Source of the DNA: a bacterium
GTDB lineage: Bacteria > SZUA-79 > Acidulodesulfobacterales > Acidulodesulfobacteraceae
Direction: 5' to 3'
NCBI GenBank assembly: GCA_027318865.1
Contig: DAHVOJ010000001.1
Span: 1-64,000 of the forward strand
DNA: 64,000 nucleotides
A program made the translations under genes and the position numbers. Of the stretch, positions 20,458-30,608 are shown one piece after another (within the stretch, counting starts at the first letter, position 1; each line of letters opens with the position of its first letter). The notes under the pieces were generated by a model. The model did no database searches. It was not told the DNA's origin and was given only the letters and a program-made list of their open reading frames with translations.

Positions 20458-21606
20458 TTAAGGATTTATTATAACTTTTAGGGAATCCTGAGCTTTTGCC
20501 GTAAGTTCAAACCCTTTTGCGATTTCTTCCAGAGGAAGCCTGTTTGTTATCATATCTTTTACGTTAATCCTGCCGGACATTATAAGTTCGAGAGCCGTCC
20601 TATGGTCGAGTATAGACCCGGCGTAAGAGCTTAACAGCGTAATTTCGGTTCTCCAGAATATATCGTTGATAGAAAGCGGAATTTTTGCTCCTTCGTCAGC
20701 CGCCCCAAAAAACAAAACCGTCCCGCCGCGCCTTACCGATTTAAGTCCCTGCAAGATTGCGCTGTCCGCTCCGGTCGATAAAATTACTATATCCGCTAAA
20801 AATCCTTCGTTAATGTCTTCGATAGCCTCAGATAAATTAGGCCGGCCGAATGCGCCCGCTATTAATATATCGTCGTCTGCTAAATTGTCTGCTTTGGACC
20901 GACCTTTGGCTTCCGCCTCTCTGACATCTTCAAAACCTGCATCCGCGACTGCGCCCGTATTGAAATTTTTTGCGTTAAACGTATAATCCGCTCCGAATCT
21001 CTTTGCGTATTCAAGCCGTTTATCGTTAATATCGACCGCTATAATCCTGCTTGCGCCAGTAGCCCTTAAAAGACTTATATGCAGAAGACCCGAAAGCCCG
21101 CTGCCAAAAACTATTACGGCATCTGCAGGCTTTACCCCCGCAAGCCTCTGTCCCCTTACGACGCATGCGAGAGGCTCGATAAACGTCCCCTCCTCGAAAC
21201 TCACGGAATCAGGCAAAAGATATATTCCGTTTTTTACGTTTATTTCTGGAAGCCTCAAATACTCCGAAAATCCGCCCGGGTCAAAGTTAGTCGTCCTTAT
21301 GGTTTCGCATACTGTTTGATGTCCGCTAAGGCAATATTTACATATATTGCACGGAACATGGTGCGCGGCGCAAATCCTGTCGCCTGCTTTATATTTTTTA
21401 ACGTTTTTTCCGGTTTCGACTATCGCGCCGGTAACCTCGTGTCCTAAAACAAGCGGAACTTTATCCCTTCTATACCATTCTATGACGTCGCTGCCGCAAA
21501 TCCCGCTCGCTTCGACCTTCATAAGAACTTCGCCGTCGTTTATTTTCGGAATATCTTTTTCTATGAGCCTGATATCTTTGTTGCTATAATACAGAGCGCA
21601 TTTCAT
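20458..21606 (-). CDS. Zinc-dependent medium-chain alcohol dehydrogenase
   Basis: GICGSDVIEWY, GHEVTG, structural-zinc Cys cluster CNICKYCLSGHQTVC. Confidence 0.9.
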   Translation of the reverse strand: MKCALYYSNKDIRLIEKDIPKINDGEVLMKVEASGICGSDVIEWYRRDKVPLVLGHEVTGAIVETGKNVKKYKAGDRICAAHHVPCNICKYCLSGHQTVCETIRTTNFDPGGFSEYLRLPEINVKNGIYLLPDSVSFEEGTFIEPLACVVRGQRLAGVKPADAVIVFGSGLSGLLHISLLRATGASRIIAVDINDKRLEYAKRFGADYTFNAKNFNTGAVADAGFEDVREAEAKGRSKADNLADDDILIAGAFGRPNLSEAIEDINEGFLADIVILSTGADSAILQGLKSVRRGGTVLFFGAADEGAKIPLSINDIFWRTEITLLSSYAGSILDHRTALELIMSGRINVKDMITNRLPLEEIAKGFELTAKAQDSLKVIINP

Positions 21607-21633
21607 AATTTGCTATCAACCCGTTTAATTAAC

Positions 21634-23490
21634 TTATTTAACCTTAACCGTTGCTTTCTGCCCGTCGGGAAACTTCTGTCCTTCTTCTATTGCAAGCACG
21701 ACGTCTCTTTTTCTTAAAATACCTTTATATCTGCCTTCTTCATCGATTACGATAAGTTCGTCGGTATTTTTCCTGAAAAAGTTTTGCACCGCTATATCTA
21801 AAGTATCCGTCAATCTAATTTTAGGCAAATTGGACGATTCCATTAAATCTTTCGCCGTTCTGGAATCGTCCGGCGAAGTCATCATTAAATTTTTTACGGC
21901 ATCGTATTTAACTACGCCGACAATCTTACCTGTTTCATCTATAACGGGATGCATATAAAAATTAGAATTAAAAAAAATCTTGATCATCTCGTACAAAGGC
22001 ATATTGGGGTCTATCGGCTTTGCCGAAGCCGTGTCCGAGCTTTCCATTACGTCGCTAACCGAATATCTCTGAAGAGGCTTAATTAAATAATCTTTAAAAT
22101 GAGCCGGCGATTCCATTCTGTTTCTTTTTTGGCTTCGGTATATGCTTCCTTTTCCGCTCACTATAAAAGTTATCGCCGAAACAAGCATAAGCGGCGGAAG
22201 GAGGCCGTAACTTCCGGTCATTTCCGACACCATAAGAAGTGACGAAATCGGAGTTTTTGCGGCTCCGGCAAAAAAACCTCCCATTCCTATTAACACAAAA
22301 GGCGCAATATCCGAAGAAAGTATCAGATGAGGAAATAAAATATGGAAAATCATTCCCGCCGCGCCCCCAAAAGCTCCGCCTATTACCAAAGACGGAGCGT
22401 AAACTCCGGCGGAACCGCCCGAACTTATCGTAAACGACGTGGCGACTATCTTAAAAAATCCTAAAAGAATAAGCGTTACTATAGCCAGTTTTCCAAGCAC
22501 CGCAAGCTGCAGCCAGCCGTAACCCACGCCCATAATTTCCGGAAAAAAATAAGCTATTGCTCCTACGACCGCACCGCCGAGCATTGGTTTAAAATGAGGC
22601 TTTATTTTTATCTTTTTAAAAACATCGTGAATAAAATAAAAAAAACGGACATAAAACTGCCCTGCAAAAGCTAAAAAAATCCCAAGAATTGCATAAAAAA
22701 ATAAAGTAATCGGTCTGGTATATGTGAACATGGGCGTCTTGACCACCGGATTAAATCCGGCGTAAAAATATGCGTAAATGGAATATCCGACGATAGCCGC
22801 AATAATGGAAAGCATTAGCGCTCCGCCCTCGAAATCCATTTCGGAATACAGAACCTCGACGCCAAACATTGCGCCTGCAAGCGGAGATTTAAAAATAGCT
22901 CCTATACCGGCGCCGATTCCCGCGACAAGCATCGTCCGCCTGTCCGGCACAGGCAGTCCTAAATATGTAGCAAGCACGGAACCGAATCCAGCGCCTATCT
23001 GGGCGACCGGGCCTTCCCTGCCGCCTGAGCCTCCCGAACCCAGCGTAACGGAAGAGGCAAGCGTTTTTATTATCGGCACCCTTCCCCTTATATATCCTTC
23101 TTTGTTATGAAAAGCGTCTATAGCGGCATCCGTTCCGTGCCCTTCCGCCTCCGGCGCGAAAGTATAAACTAAAATGCCGGATATTAAACCGCCGAGCATA
23201 ATTATTAAAGGTATAACCCAGCGTATAGGATGATTGTCGATGGGAGCTCCGGTCTGCCCCATAAGTTCCGGTCTCGGAGAATAATAATGCGCCATGCTTA
23301 CCTGGAATACAAACCTGAAAAATCTTATAAGGGCATTAAAAACTATTGCCCCTATGCCTGCAATAATGCCTATTAAAACTCCGAAAAAAATCCATCTGGA
23401 AAAATAAAATATCGAATTATCCTGAAATCTTATTATTTTTCTTTTAAGATTGGTTCTTAATCGTATAAGAGAATTTTTTATATTAGGCAT
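21634..23490 (-). CDS. ClC-type chloride channel/transporter with C-terminal CBS pair
   Basis: GSGGSGGREGPVAQIGAG, SSGGSAGVYAPSLVIGGAFGG, CBS domains. Confidence 0.94.
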   Translation of the reverse strand: MPNIKNSLIRLRTNLKRKIIRFQDNSIFYFSRWIFFGVLIGIIAGIGAIVFNALIRFFRFVFQVSMAHYYSPRPELMGQTGAPIDNHPIRWVIPLIIMLGGLISGILVYTFAPEAEGHGTDAAIDAFHNKEGYIRGRVPIIKTLASSVTLGSGGSGGREGPVAQIGAGFGSVLATYLGLPVPDRRTMLVAGIGAGIGAIFKSPLAGAMFGVEVLYSEMDFEGGALMLSIIAAIVGYSIYAYFYAGFNPVVKTPMFTYTRPITLFFYAILGIFLAFAGQFYVRFFYFIHDVFKKIKIKPHFKPMLGGAVVGAIAYFFPEIMGVGYGWLQLAVLGKLAIVTLILLGFFKIVATSFTISSGGSAGVYAPSLVIGGAFGGAAGMIFHILFPHLILSSDIAPFVLIGMGGFFAGAAKTPISSLLMVSEMTGSYGLLPPLMLVSAITFIVSGKGSIYRSQKRNRMESPAHFKDYLIKPLQRYSVSDVMESSDTASAKPIDPNMPLYEMIKIFFNSNFYMHPVIDETGKIVGVVKYDAVKNLMMTSPDDSRTAKDLMESSNLPKIRLTDTLDIAVQNFFRKNTDELIVIDEEGRYKGILRKRDVVLAIEEGQKFPDGQKATVKVK

Positions 23491-23527
23491 ACAATAGTTT
23501 TTCTTTTATTCCCGTCAAAATAAAAAA

Positions 23528-23602
23528 TGGCAGCCCCAACGGGATTCGAACCCGTGTTACTGCCGTGAGAGGGCAACGTCCTGACCGCTAGACTATGGGG
23601 CC
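23528..23602 (-). tRNA. tRNA-Glu, anticodon CTC, CCA encoded
   Basis: Reverse complement GGCCCCATAGTCTAGCGGTCAGGACGTTGCCCTCTCACGGCAGTAACACGGGTTCGAATCCCGTTGGGGCTGCCA folds as a cloverleaf; anticodon loop CTCTCAC. Confidence 0.96.
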
Positions 23603-23664
23603 TTTTTTGAATTATAATATTATACTATAAATTTATTGAAATTTAAAAGGTTTTTAGGCTAAAA

Positions 23665-24435
23665 TTACTTTTTTATAATTTCAAATTTTCCTGATTTTAC
23701 CAATTCAATGCTGTTATAATTTTCGGGATCCTTAAATTCAAACTGCCGTATTGAATAAACATCTTCGCCATGATTCTTATTAAAAAACAATGTGGCCGCT
23801 TTTTTCTTCGTATGCGATTGCCATTGCCTAAAAGGATAAAAAAACTGCCTTATAATAACATTAGCGGCGTTAATATTTTTTGCTTCGACAAGCACAACTT
23901 GATTTTTTCCCTCATAGCCTGCATCAACTTCTGTTTGCACGCTATTCACCTTAATCAACTGTTTACCGACATAAAATTCAAATTCAGGAGTATATTTTCT
24001 TCCTCTTATTGTTAGAACAAGAGAATCATCCTCCATAAACGTTCTAATCAGGCTAACCGCATATGCAAAGTCAAGATGCTGCATCTCGGAATCGCCTATT
24101 TTAGAGGTATCTAATTGAAAATCAAGTTTCGGCAAATAAATTGTATTTTCTTTATCAATTTTTGGAATATCGATATATCCCTCTCCTTTTATTATATTGT
24201 ATGTTCCGTTTTTAACAGGTAATAAAAATAGATTATTTTTAATAAAAACATCGGGCCTGTCTTCTTTGCTATCTTGTTTACATAAAATACGAACCTCTTT
24301 TTCGCCCGTTTTTTTAAATTTTTGGCAGGATTTTTTTATTTGTTCGGCAGAAATTATGCATGGCGACCCATCAAAATCGTGTTCTAATATTTTATAGTCG
24401 TCAAAAATCTTTTTCCAAGAATTATTATTAGACAT
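23665..24435 (-). CDS. Putative Type II restriction endonuclease (PD-(D/E)xK-like)
   Basis: VQTEVDAGYEGKNQVVLVEAKN resembles a PD-(D/E)xK core; overlaps the adjacent methyltransferase gene. Confidence 0.65.
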   Translation of the reverse strand: MSNNNSWKKIFDDYKILEHDFDGSPCIISAEQIKKSCQKFKKTGEKEVRILCKQDSKEDRPDVFIKNNLFLLPVKNGTYNIIKGEGYIDIPKIDKENTIYLPKLDFQLDTSKIGDSEMQHLDFAYAVSLIRTFMEDDSLVLTIRGRKYTPEFEFYVGKQLIKVNSVQTEVDAGYEGKNQVVLVEAKNINAANVIIRQFFYPFRQWQSHTKKKAATLFFNKNHGEDVYSIRQFEFKDPENYNSIELVKSGKFEIIKK

Positions 24436-25888
24436 TTAATTTATAAATTATTAAATATTTATGATTAATATTTAAATTAGAGTTTTTATTATTTGGATTA
24501 TATGCATCTTTAATCTGAATTACTACGATCTCCTTAATTTTTAATTTATCATCCTTGTTAAAATATTTTTCAATATAAATAGGATTTGAATATACAAGAT
24601 TGTCATCAACCCTAATATCTTCGCATATTATTGCTAAGATCCCCTCTTTTTCTAAATAATTATAAAAATCTTTGCTGAAATTACTAAAATTATTATCATA
24701 AAAATATATTAAAAGATTGCTTGATTTTTTAGGATTATCATTATAGATAGAATAGCTGCCGTTGCCGTATCTTTTAATTAAATTATTTAAAGTATTATTT
24801 ACCCAATCTTTTTTTTCAAAAATCCATACCGTAGTGGATTCTTGTTGTATATTATTATTTTCAATAAATTTTATTTTACTTTTTTCATATTGTGAAAAAG
24901 ATACTTCGGTATTGTTGCTTTTATGATTTTTAACTTTTTTTTTGTCTGATTTTTTAAAAATAACCAGATATTCGTGAGCTAATAAAAGAAAATTAAATTT
25001 GATGCTGTTTGTGTACCAAAAACCGGTCGTCTTGCAATTATGCTGTCTTTTTATTATTAATTCTTTTATAACAAAACCTTCCTTTAAATATTTGTCTATA
25101 GTCCAAAAACCAAGGGGTATAACATTCTTATTTTTTCTCATATCTCCTATTAATATAGAACAATATTTATTATCTTTTAATACTCTATAACTTTCTTTGG
25201 CAACTTTTTCGATTTCTTTAAGAAAATCACCTACCTCATAGTTAGAAAGGTCACTTTTGTTATTATGAGTATAATTAATAATATTAGAGTATGGGGGGTG
25301 GGAACAAATTAAATCTATAGAATTATCATTTATTAAATCTAAATTTCTTGCATCTCCTACCATAAAATCAATTGAGACTCTGGAATGCTCTAAAAATTTG
25401 ACGTTTTCATCAGCCGCTTTAGTTAAAAAATCAGCATTTTCGTTGGCTAATTTAACTGCATTTTCATTTATATCTATGCCTATAAAATTTCTGTTTAGTA
25501 ATTTTGCTTCTACTCCGGTTGTTCCAGAGCCGCAAAAATAATCTAAAACCAAATCATCCTCATTCGAATACTTTAATAAAATGTTTCTCGGAATATAAGG
25601 CGACCAATTGCCCCTATAATTACCGTTATGGGTAGCCCAACTCCCTCTTGATTTAAAACTCCAAACGGTATTCTGCTCTAAACTAAAATCTTTTGGCACT
25701 ATTTTTTTTATAATCTTTAAGGGATTAGATAAAGTATTTACTGGATTAGAAATATTTATGCCTAAATTTTTAGTAATGGATTTCTCTATAAATTTTAAAT
25801 TTACATTATATTTATTGCCGATTTCCCTATCAGACAACCCTTTGATTTTATCTTCCAGTATATCTTTTTCCAGACTAAAATCTGCCAT
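24428..25888 (-). CDS. Site-specific DNA methyltransferase (amino-MTase)
   Basis: Motif I VLDYFCGSGTTGVEA followed by motif IV SHPPYSNI. Confidence 0.88.
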   Translation of the reverse strand: MADFSLEKDILEDKIKGLSDREIGNKYNVNLKFIEKSITKNLGINISNPVNTLSNPLKIIKKIVPKDFSLEQNTVWSFKSRGSWATHNGNYRGNWSPYIPRNILLKYSNEDDLVLDYFCGSGTTGVEAKLLNRNFIGIDINENAVKLANENADFLTKAADENVKFLEHSRVSIDFMVGDARNLDLINDNSIDLICSHPPYSNIINYTHNNKSDLSNYEVGDFLKEIEKVAKESYRVLKDNKYCSILIGDMRKNKNVIPLGFWTIDKYLKEGFVIKELIIKRQHNCKTTGFWYTNSIKFNFLLLAHEYLVIFKKSDKKKVKNHKSNNTEVSFSQYEKSKIKFIENNNIQQESTTVWIFEKKDWVNNTLNNLIKRYGNGSYSIYNDNPKKSSNLLIYFYDNNFSNFSKDFYNYLEKEGILAIICEDIRVDDNLVYSNPIYIEKYFNKDDKLKIKEIVVIQIKDAYNPNNKNSNLNINHKYLIIYKLNV

Positions 25889-25930
25889 TATTTGTACTCC
25901 GCATGTATTTTGGGCTTAATTAAAATAGTT

Positions 25931-26207
25931 ACCTTAACTCACCGTTAGAGACTATAAAAATTGATTTAACAAGTTATAAATACTGCATAAACGGCGTGCG
26001 TTTATATCTGCTTTCGCAATATTGGCGTCCGTGTATATCAAAGCATGTCTTTGATACGGACGCCAATGGACACCTTTTGGGTTAAAACCTCAATCCCCGC
26101 ATAGTCATTCCCGCGTAGGCGGGAAAGTTTATGATAAACTTCACGAGACCAAAGGTCGAGAGCGAAGCGTTAATCCAGATAAAAAATCTCTAACGGTGAG
26201 TTAAGGT
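25931..26207. mobile_element. MITE-like element with perfect 21-bp TIRs (family B)
   Basis: accttaactcaccgttagaga ... tctctaacggtgagttaaggt; no ORF inside. Confidence 0.88.
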
Positions 26208-26503
26208 ATTATTAATATTAAAAAATATTTATATGATTTATTCTATTTTAAATTGTTTTAATTATATCATAATTTATATCATAATTTTAAATTTTGTTCT
26301 TCTTAATTTTTGTTTTGTCTCTCCATGTACTATCTAATACAATTAAAGAGTAATAAAGAGGATGGATTTATTTATTTGCTTACTACCGACTAAGTTTGCT
26401 GAAATTCATAATAAAACCGAGCAAGATTCCTAAAATTTAACTAAAATTTAATTGCAAAAAGTTTTTTGCAGAGTATTATAAGTTAACGCTTGCGCTTCAT
26501 ACG

Positions 26504-27634
26504 TTATAATACAAAATCTAAGTAATTTTCGTTATTTATAACCGATAACGGGGCATTGGGATAAGTACTGTTCCATAACTCGCGGGTTTTGTTATTATTT
26601 TTATATTTAGACCATTTAAATTCATAAGAAGACAATATTCCTTCGTTTTCCTCTACTAAATCGACTTCTTTGCCGTCGTACGTTCTCCAGAAATAAAAAG
26701 AAACGGGCATAACTCTTTCATATGTCAGTTTTTTGATTCTTTCCATAAATATAAAATTCTCCCATAGCATACCGGTATCGTTCCTATTTTCCAATGAATT
26801 AAATTGGGAGACAACGGCATTTCTTATACCGTTATCTACAAAGTAGTATTTTGCCTTGGCGGTAATTTCATTTCTTAAATTCCTGTTAAAACCGCCTAGT
26901 TTTTTAATAACAAAAGTTTTTTCTAAAACGTCAAGATATTTAGCGACGGTTTTAACGTCTATTTTTAGCTTAACGGCAAGCTCGTTAAACGATACAAGAT
27001 TTCCTACTTGAAATGCCAATAATTTTAAAATGTCTATCAATGTTTTAGACGATTTTAAATTATCAAGAGTCAATACATCTTTCAGCAAGTAAGAATTAAC
27101 CAATTCTTCAAGTACTTCTATCTTTTCTTTTTTGTTTGCCGCATTTATGACATCGGGATAAGATCCGAATATTAAAAAATCTTCCAGCTTTTCTTTAAGC
27201 TCAAATCTATTATATAAAGCAAGCAGTTCCTTTTGTGCAAACGGATAAATCAATATAGTAGTTTTTCTGCCCGTCAAAGGTTCTCCCGCCATAGAAGATA
27301 AGTCGAACGACGATGATCCCGTAGCTATTATATGTATTCCTTTAATATTATCGACTAATATTTTAAGAGCCATTCCTATAGACGGAATCTGCTGAGCTTC
27401 GTCGATAGCATAAAGTTCATAACCTTCTACATACTCGAATATCTGTTTAAAATCCTGCGAACCCAGTATTTGCCGTACTTTTATATTGTCTCCGGAATCT
27501 ATTTTGTATTTTAACGTCGTATATTTTAAAAAACTTTCAAGAAAAGTCGTCTTGCCTACCCTTCTCGGTCCGTAAATTATTAAAACTTTATTGGGTTTTA
27601 TCAGTTCATTAATATTATATGCTCTTTTAATCAT
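26504..27634 (-). CDS. AAA ATPase with DUF4143-like C-terminus
   Basis: IYGPRRVGKTTFLE Walker A, AIDEAQQ Walker B, C-terminal nuclease-like WENFIFME...WRTYDGKEVDLVEE. Confidence 0.85.
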   Translation of the reverse strand: MIKRAYNINELIKPNKVLIIYGPRRVGKTTFLESFLKYTTLKYKIDSGDNIKVRQILGSQDFKQIFEYVEGYELYAIDEAQQIPSIGMALKILVDNIKGIHIIATGSSSFDLSSMAGEPLTGRKTTILIYPFAQKELLALYNRFELKEKLEDFLIFGSYPDVINAANKKEKIEVLEELVNSYLLKDVLTLDNLKSSKTLIDILKLLAFQVGNLVSFNELAVKLKIDVKTVAKYLDVLEKTFVIKKLGGFNRNLRNEITAKAKYYFVDNGIRNAVVSQFNSLENRNDTGMLWENFIFMERIKKLTYERVMPVSFYFWRTYDGKEVDLVEENEGILSSYEFKWSKYKNNNKTRELWNSTYPNAPLSVINNENYLDFVL

Positions 27635-27809
27635 GATACCTATATTATATAAGAACAGTTACATAAAATCCATAAAATAATTAAAATTTATGGAATGTCA
27701 ATCCGTAAATTATTGAAATTAAAGATGGAAGATTGAAAGATGGTCGGATTTGTTTATTCTCGTACTCCCGACTGCGTTTTTAGCCGATGAAAATTTGCTG
27801 CAGGTTATT

Positions 27810-28985
27810 TTAGGTTATTTCTTTTTGAGTTAAAAACTCTATATAGTTTTCAGGATTAATAACCGATAAAGTTGAACTGTAAGCTTCCTGAAATGCAGAA
27901 GACATTATTCTTTTTGCTTTTGCATTCCATTTGAATTCATAAGCGTTTATTTTTCCGTTTTCTTCTTCTATATAATCGATTTCCTGTTTTTGCAACGTCC
28001 GCCAGAAATAGCTTTTAACCCATCTGTTTTTATTAAAATTCGATTTTATTCTTTCGCCGACAAGAAAGTTTTCCCACAATTTTCCTTTATCCTGCCTTAA
28101 ATTTAAAACCGAAAAATCGTTTATAACCGCATTTCTGATGCCGTTATCCCAAAAATATATTTTCGTGCTTTTTTTAAGTTCGTTTCTTAAATTACGGCTA
28201 AAAGACCGTAATCTGAATATTACAAAAGACTTTTCCAATAAGTCTATATATCTTTGGACGGTTATTTTATCGGCTTCTACCTGTCTCGACAACTCGTTAT
28301 AAGAAACTTCCGAGCATACCTGAAGCGCCAGCGATTCGAGAAGTTTAAATACGGTTTCCGGCCGCCTTATTTCGTTAAACGTAAATATATCTTTATATAA
28401 ATAGCTGTCGCTTAAATTTCTTAAATTTTCTTTTTCAAGCCCCTGTCCTTCCGTGTTTATTATATCGGGATACATACCGTATATAAGCCGGTGCTCAAGA
28501 AGTCTTTTTTCTTTTACTATTCCAAATTCATCTATAAGCTCTTCCGTAGAAAACGGCAGTAATCTAAATTCATATTTTCTGCCTGTTAAAGGTTCGTTTA
28601 TTTCGTTTGACAATTCAAATGCAGAAGAACCTGAGGCTATAACCTGAATATTTTTAATGTTGTCAACCATCAGTTTTATAGTCAAACCTATATTTTTAAC
28701 CCTCTGGGCTTCGTCGATTATTACGATAACGTTTTTGCCGATAATTGCTTTAAGTTTATCGGATGTCGCGTTAAAAAGAATGTCTCTTATATCCGGTTCG
28801 TCACAGTTAAGAAATATGTACGGCTTGTCAAAAGATTTGGCAATCTCTAATAAAAGGGTAGTCTTTCCAGCCTGTCTGGGACCAAGTATTATAATTGCTT
28901 TTTCTTTAAAGGAATGCTTAAGTATAAGTTCGAATAACTGTCTTTTTATTATTTTTTTTGTTTCCATAATAAAATTTGAATACAA
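27810..28985 (-). CDS. AAA ATPase with DUF4143-like C-terminus, paralog of 26504-27634
   Basis: ILGPRQAGKTTLLLE, IIDEAQR, WENFLVGERI...FWRTLQKQEIDYIEE. Confidence 0.87.
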   Translation of the reverse strand: MYSNFIMETKKIIKRQLFELILKHSFKEKAIIILGPRQAGKTTLLLEIAKSFDKPYIFLNCDEPDIRDILFNATSDKLKAIIGKNVIVIIDEAQRVKNIGLTIKLMVDNIKNIQVIASGSSAFELSNEINEPLTGRKYEFRLLPFSTEELIDEFGIVKEKRLLEHRLIYGMYPDIINTEGQGLEKENLRNLSDSYLYKDIFTFNEIRRPETVFKLLESLALQVCSEVSYNELSRQVEADKITVQRYIDLLEKSFVIFRLRSFSRNLRNELKKSTKIYFWDNGIRNAVINDFSVLNLRQDKGKLWENFLVGERIKSNFNKNRWVKSYFWRTLQKQEIDYIEEENGKINAYEFKWNAKAKRIMSSAFQEAYSSTLSVINPENYIEFLTQKEIT

Positions 28986-29092
28986 AAGCCTATACTATTA
29001 TATTTGTTTTAGATATTATAATCACTAAATATTATCATTTTTGGTGATTATAGTCAACAAAAAACTGTATAACGAATCAAGAATATAATAAA

Positions 29093-29125
29093 AAAGCGGA
29101 AGGGCTGAAAAGCCGCTTCCGCTTT
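29093..29125 (-). terminator. Rho-independent terminator downstream of the Cyc2-like gene
   Basis: Minus-strand AAAGCGGAAGCGGCTTTTCAGCCCTTCCGCTTTTTT: GC-rich stem followed by a T-tract. Confidence 0.85.
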
Positions 29126-29165
29126 AATTTTATGCTGTCGCAATCATAATACTGCGTCGGCAGGA

Positions 29166-30608
29166 TTAGAATGCAAAGTCAAGACCTGTGCCGAGCGTAT
29201 CATCCTGCGATTTATTGGTAAATAAATATGCGAGATACAGATGGGCGTTGTATGCCAGGTTGTATTCGGCCTGAAGGGCGATTGCGTCTTTTATGCCTTC
29301 GTTGGTGCATCCGTTAGAAGAAGTATAGGTTCCACTTTGGTACAAACTGGCATTTTCACAAGTTGTTGGATTACCATTAATCCAACCTTCTTGTAAATTC
29401 TTATGTGTCCATGAATACTGGGCATAATCACCCACAAGCATTAAACCATTGCCAATTTGCGGAAATAAATATCTGCCGTAAATCTCAAATTCCGAATAAC
29501 CATTGCTTGAGTTAGTGTTGCCAACAACGCTATTGTCTACGCTAATATTATTTGATGGTATTGACGGATTTCCGTACGGATGATTGTCGCTCTGAACCAT
29601 ATATGTTAAGCCAAGCTCGTAAATATCGTTTGCAAGGTCAACATCCACGCCGTTAATTGTTACACGGTTTGTCCAAGCTTCGTCACCGGTAGCGACAGTT
29701 GAGATTGGTTCTGCAACTGTTGCGCCATAATAACCAAATTCAAGCTGACCCATTGGAACCGGATAATATTCTTTTAACTGATAAGAATACTCCATTGCAT
29801 TTGAAATAGTGCCACCAGGTAGAGCTTCTGCATTATAAGCCTGCGTTCCATTTAATTTATTCGGCGATCCCGCATCATTCGTAACCGTTACTTTATACCA
29901 CAAATGATAACCGGGCGTTCCGTAGAGGGCAAATCCCTCATTTCTTGCATGGATTAAATTTCCATTTTCGCCGTCGTAGCCTACAGCCAATCCCTGCCCG
30001 TTTCCTGCCGGCCCGCCAAGAATATAGAACGGCATCTGCCTGTAAAAATAGGGGCTTGCGGTCGTAACCTGACCGAGTTTTAAGTTAAACAGGTGCGACG
30101 GAACGCCAAAACCGGCTCCTAAACCGTTGATGGAGGCAAATATCTGTTTTTGCTCAAGAACTTGTTTTGGGCTGCTTGAGTTAAAATGAACATAAAATGA
30201 AACCGAATTTGCAAAAGGAGTATAAACTTTAAATGCCCCAGCCGAAACTAAATCGGCTTCTGCTTTAAATGCATCTGTTTGCGGGTTAACATTTTCATTC
30301 GTATAATGCTGATAACTGATAATCGGTTCGATCATCACCGGTATCGGCCACGGATTCGGAAGACTCAATCCTTGAGTAATCTGCGTTGCATCGGATGGAG
30401 TTCCGTTTGTTCCCGGAAGTCTGAAGCCGTTTCTCCAGAATGCCCTGCCGAACGGGTTTAAGTTTGGAAATACCGTGTGGCAAACTGCGCATGAAAAATG
30501 ATACTTTTGAGCAAAAGCCGGAATAGCGTTTGCTTTCTTGGGAACCATCGCAAAAGAAACCGCTAAGACGAATAAAACTGCAAGAGTTACTGCTAATTTC
30601 TTTTTCAT
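29166..30608 (-). CDS. Cyc2-like fused monoheme cytochrome c / outer-membrane beta-barrel
   Basis: Signal peptide, then AIPAFAQKYHFSCAVCHTVFPNLNPFGRAFWRNGFRLPG (CxxCH plus LNxFGRxF), long beta-rich region, C-terminal Phe (LGTGLDFAF). Confidence 0.72.
   Translation of the reverse strand: MKKKLAVTLAVLFVLAVSFAMVPKKANAIPAFAQKYHFSCAVCHTVFPNLNPFGRAFWRNGFRLPGTNGTPSDATQITQGLSLPNPWPIPVMIEPIISYQHYTNENVNPQTDAFKAEADLVSAGAFKVYTPFANSVSFYVHFNSSSPKQVLEQKQIFASINGLGAGFGVPSHLFNLKLGQVTTASPYFYRQMPFYILGGPAGNGQGLAVGYDGENGNLIHARNEGFALYGTPGYHLWYKVTVTNDAGSPNKLNGTQAYNAEALPGGTISNAMEYSYQLKEYYPVPMGQLEFGYYGATVAEPISTVATGDEAWTNRVTINGVDVDLANDIYELGLTYMVQSDNHPYGNPSIPSNNISVDNSVVGNTNSSNGYSEFEIYGRYLFPQIGNGLMLVGDYAQYSWTHKNLQEGWINGNPTTCENASLYQSGTYTSSNGCTNEGIKDAIALQAEYNLAYNAHLYLAYLFTNKSQDDTLGTGLDFAF

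Noticed and set aside
23528-23602. Integrative element attachment site at tRNA-Glu
   Set aside because: No integrase nearby and no duplicated tRNA 3' end noticed in the window; kept only as context for the R-M finding.
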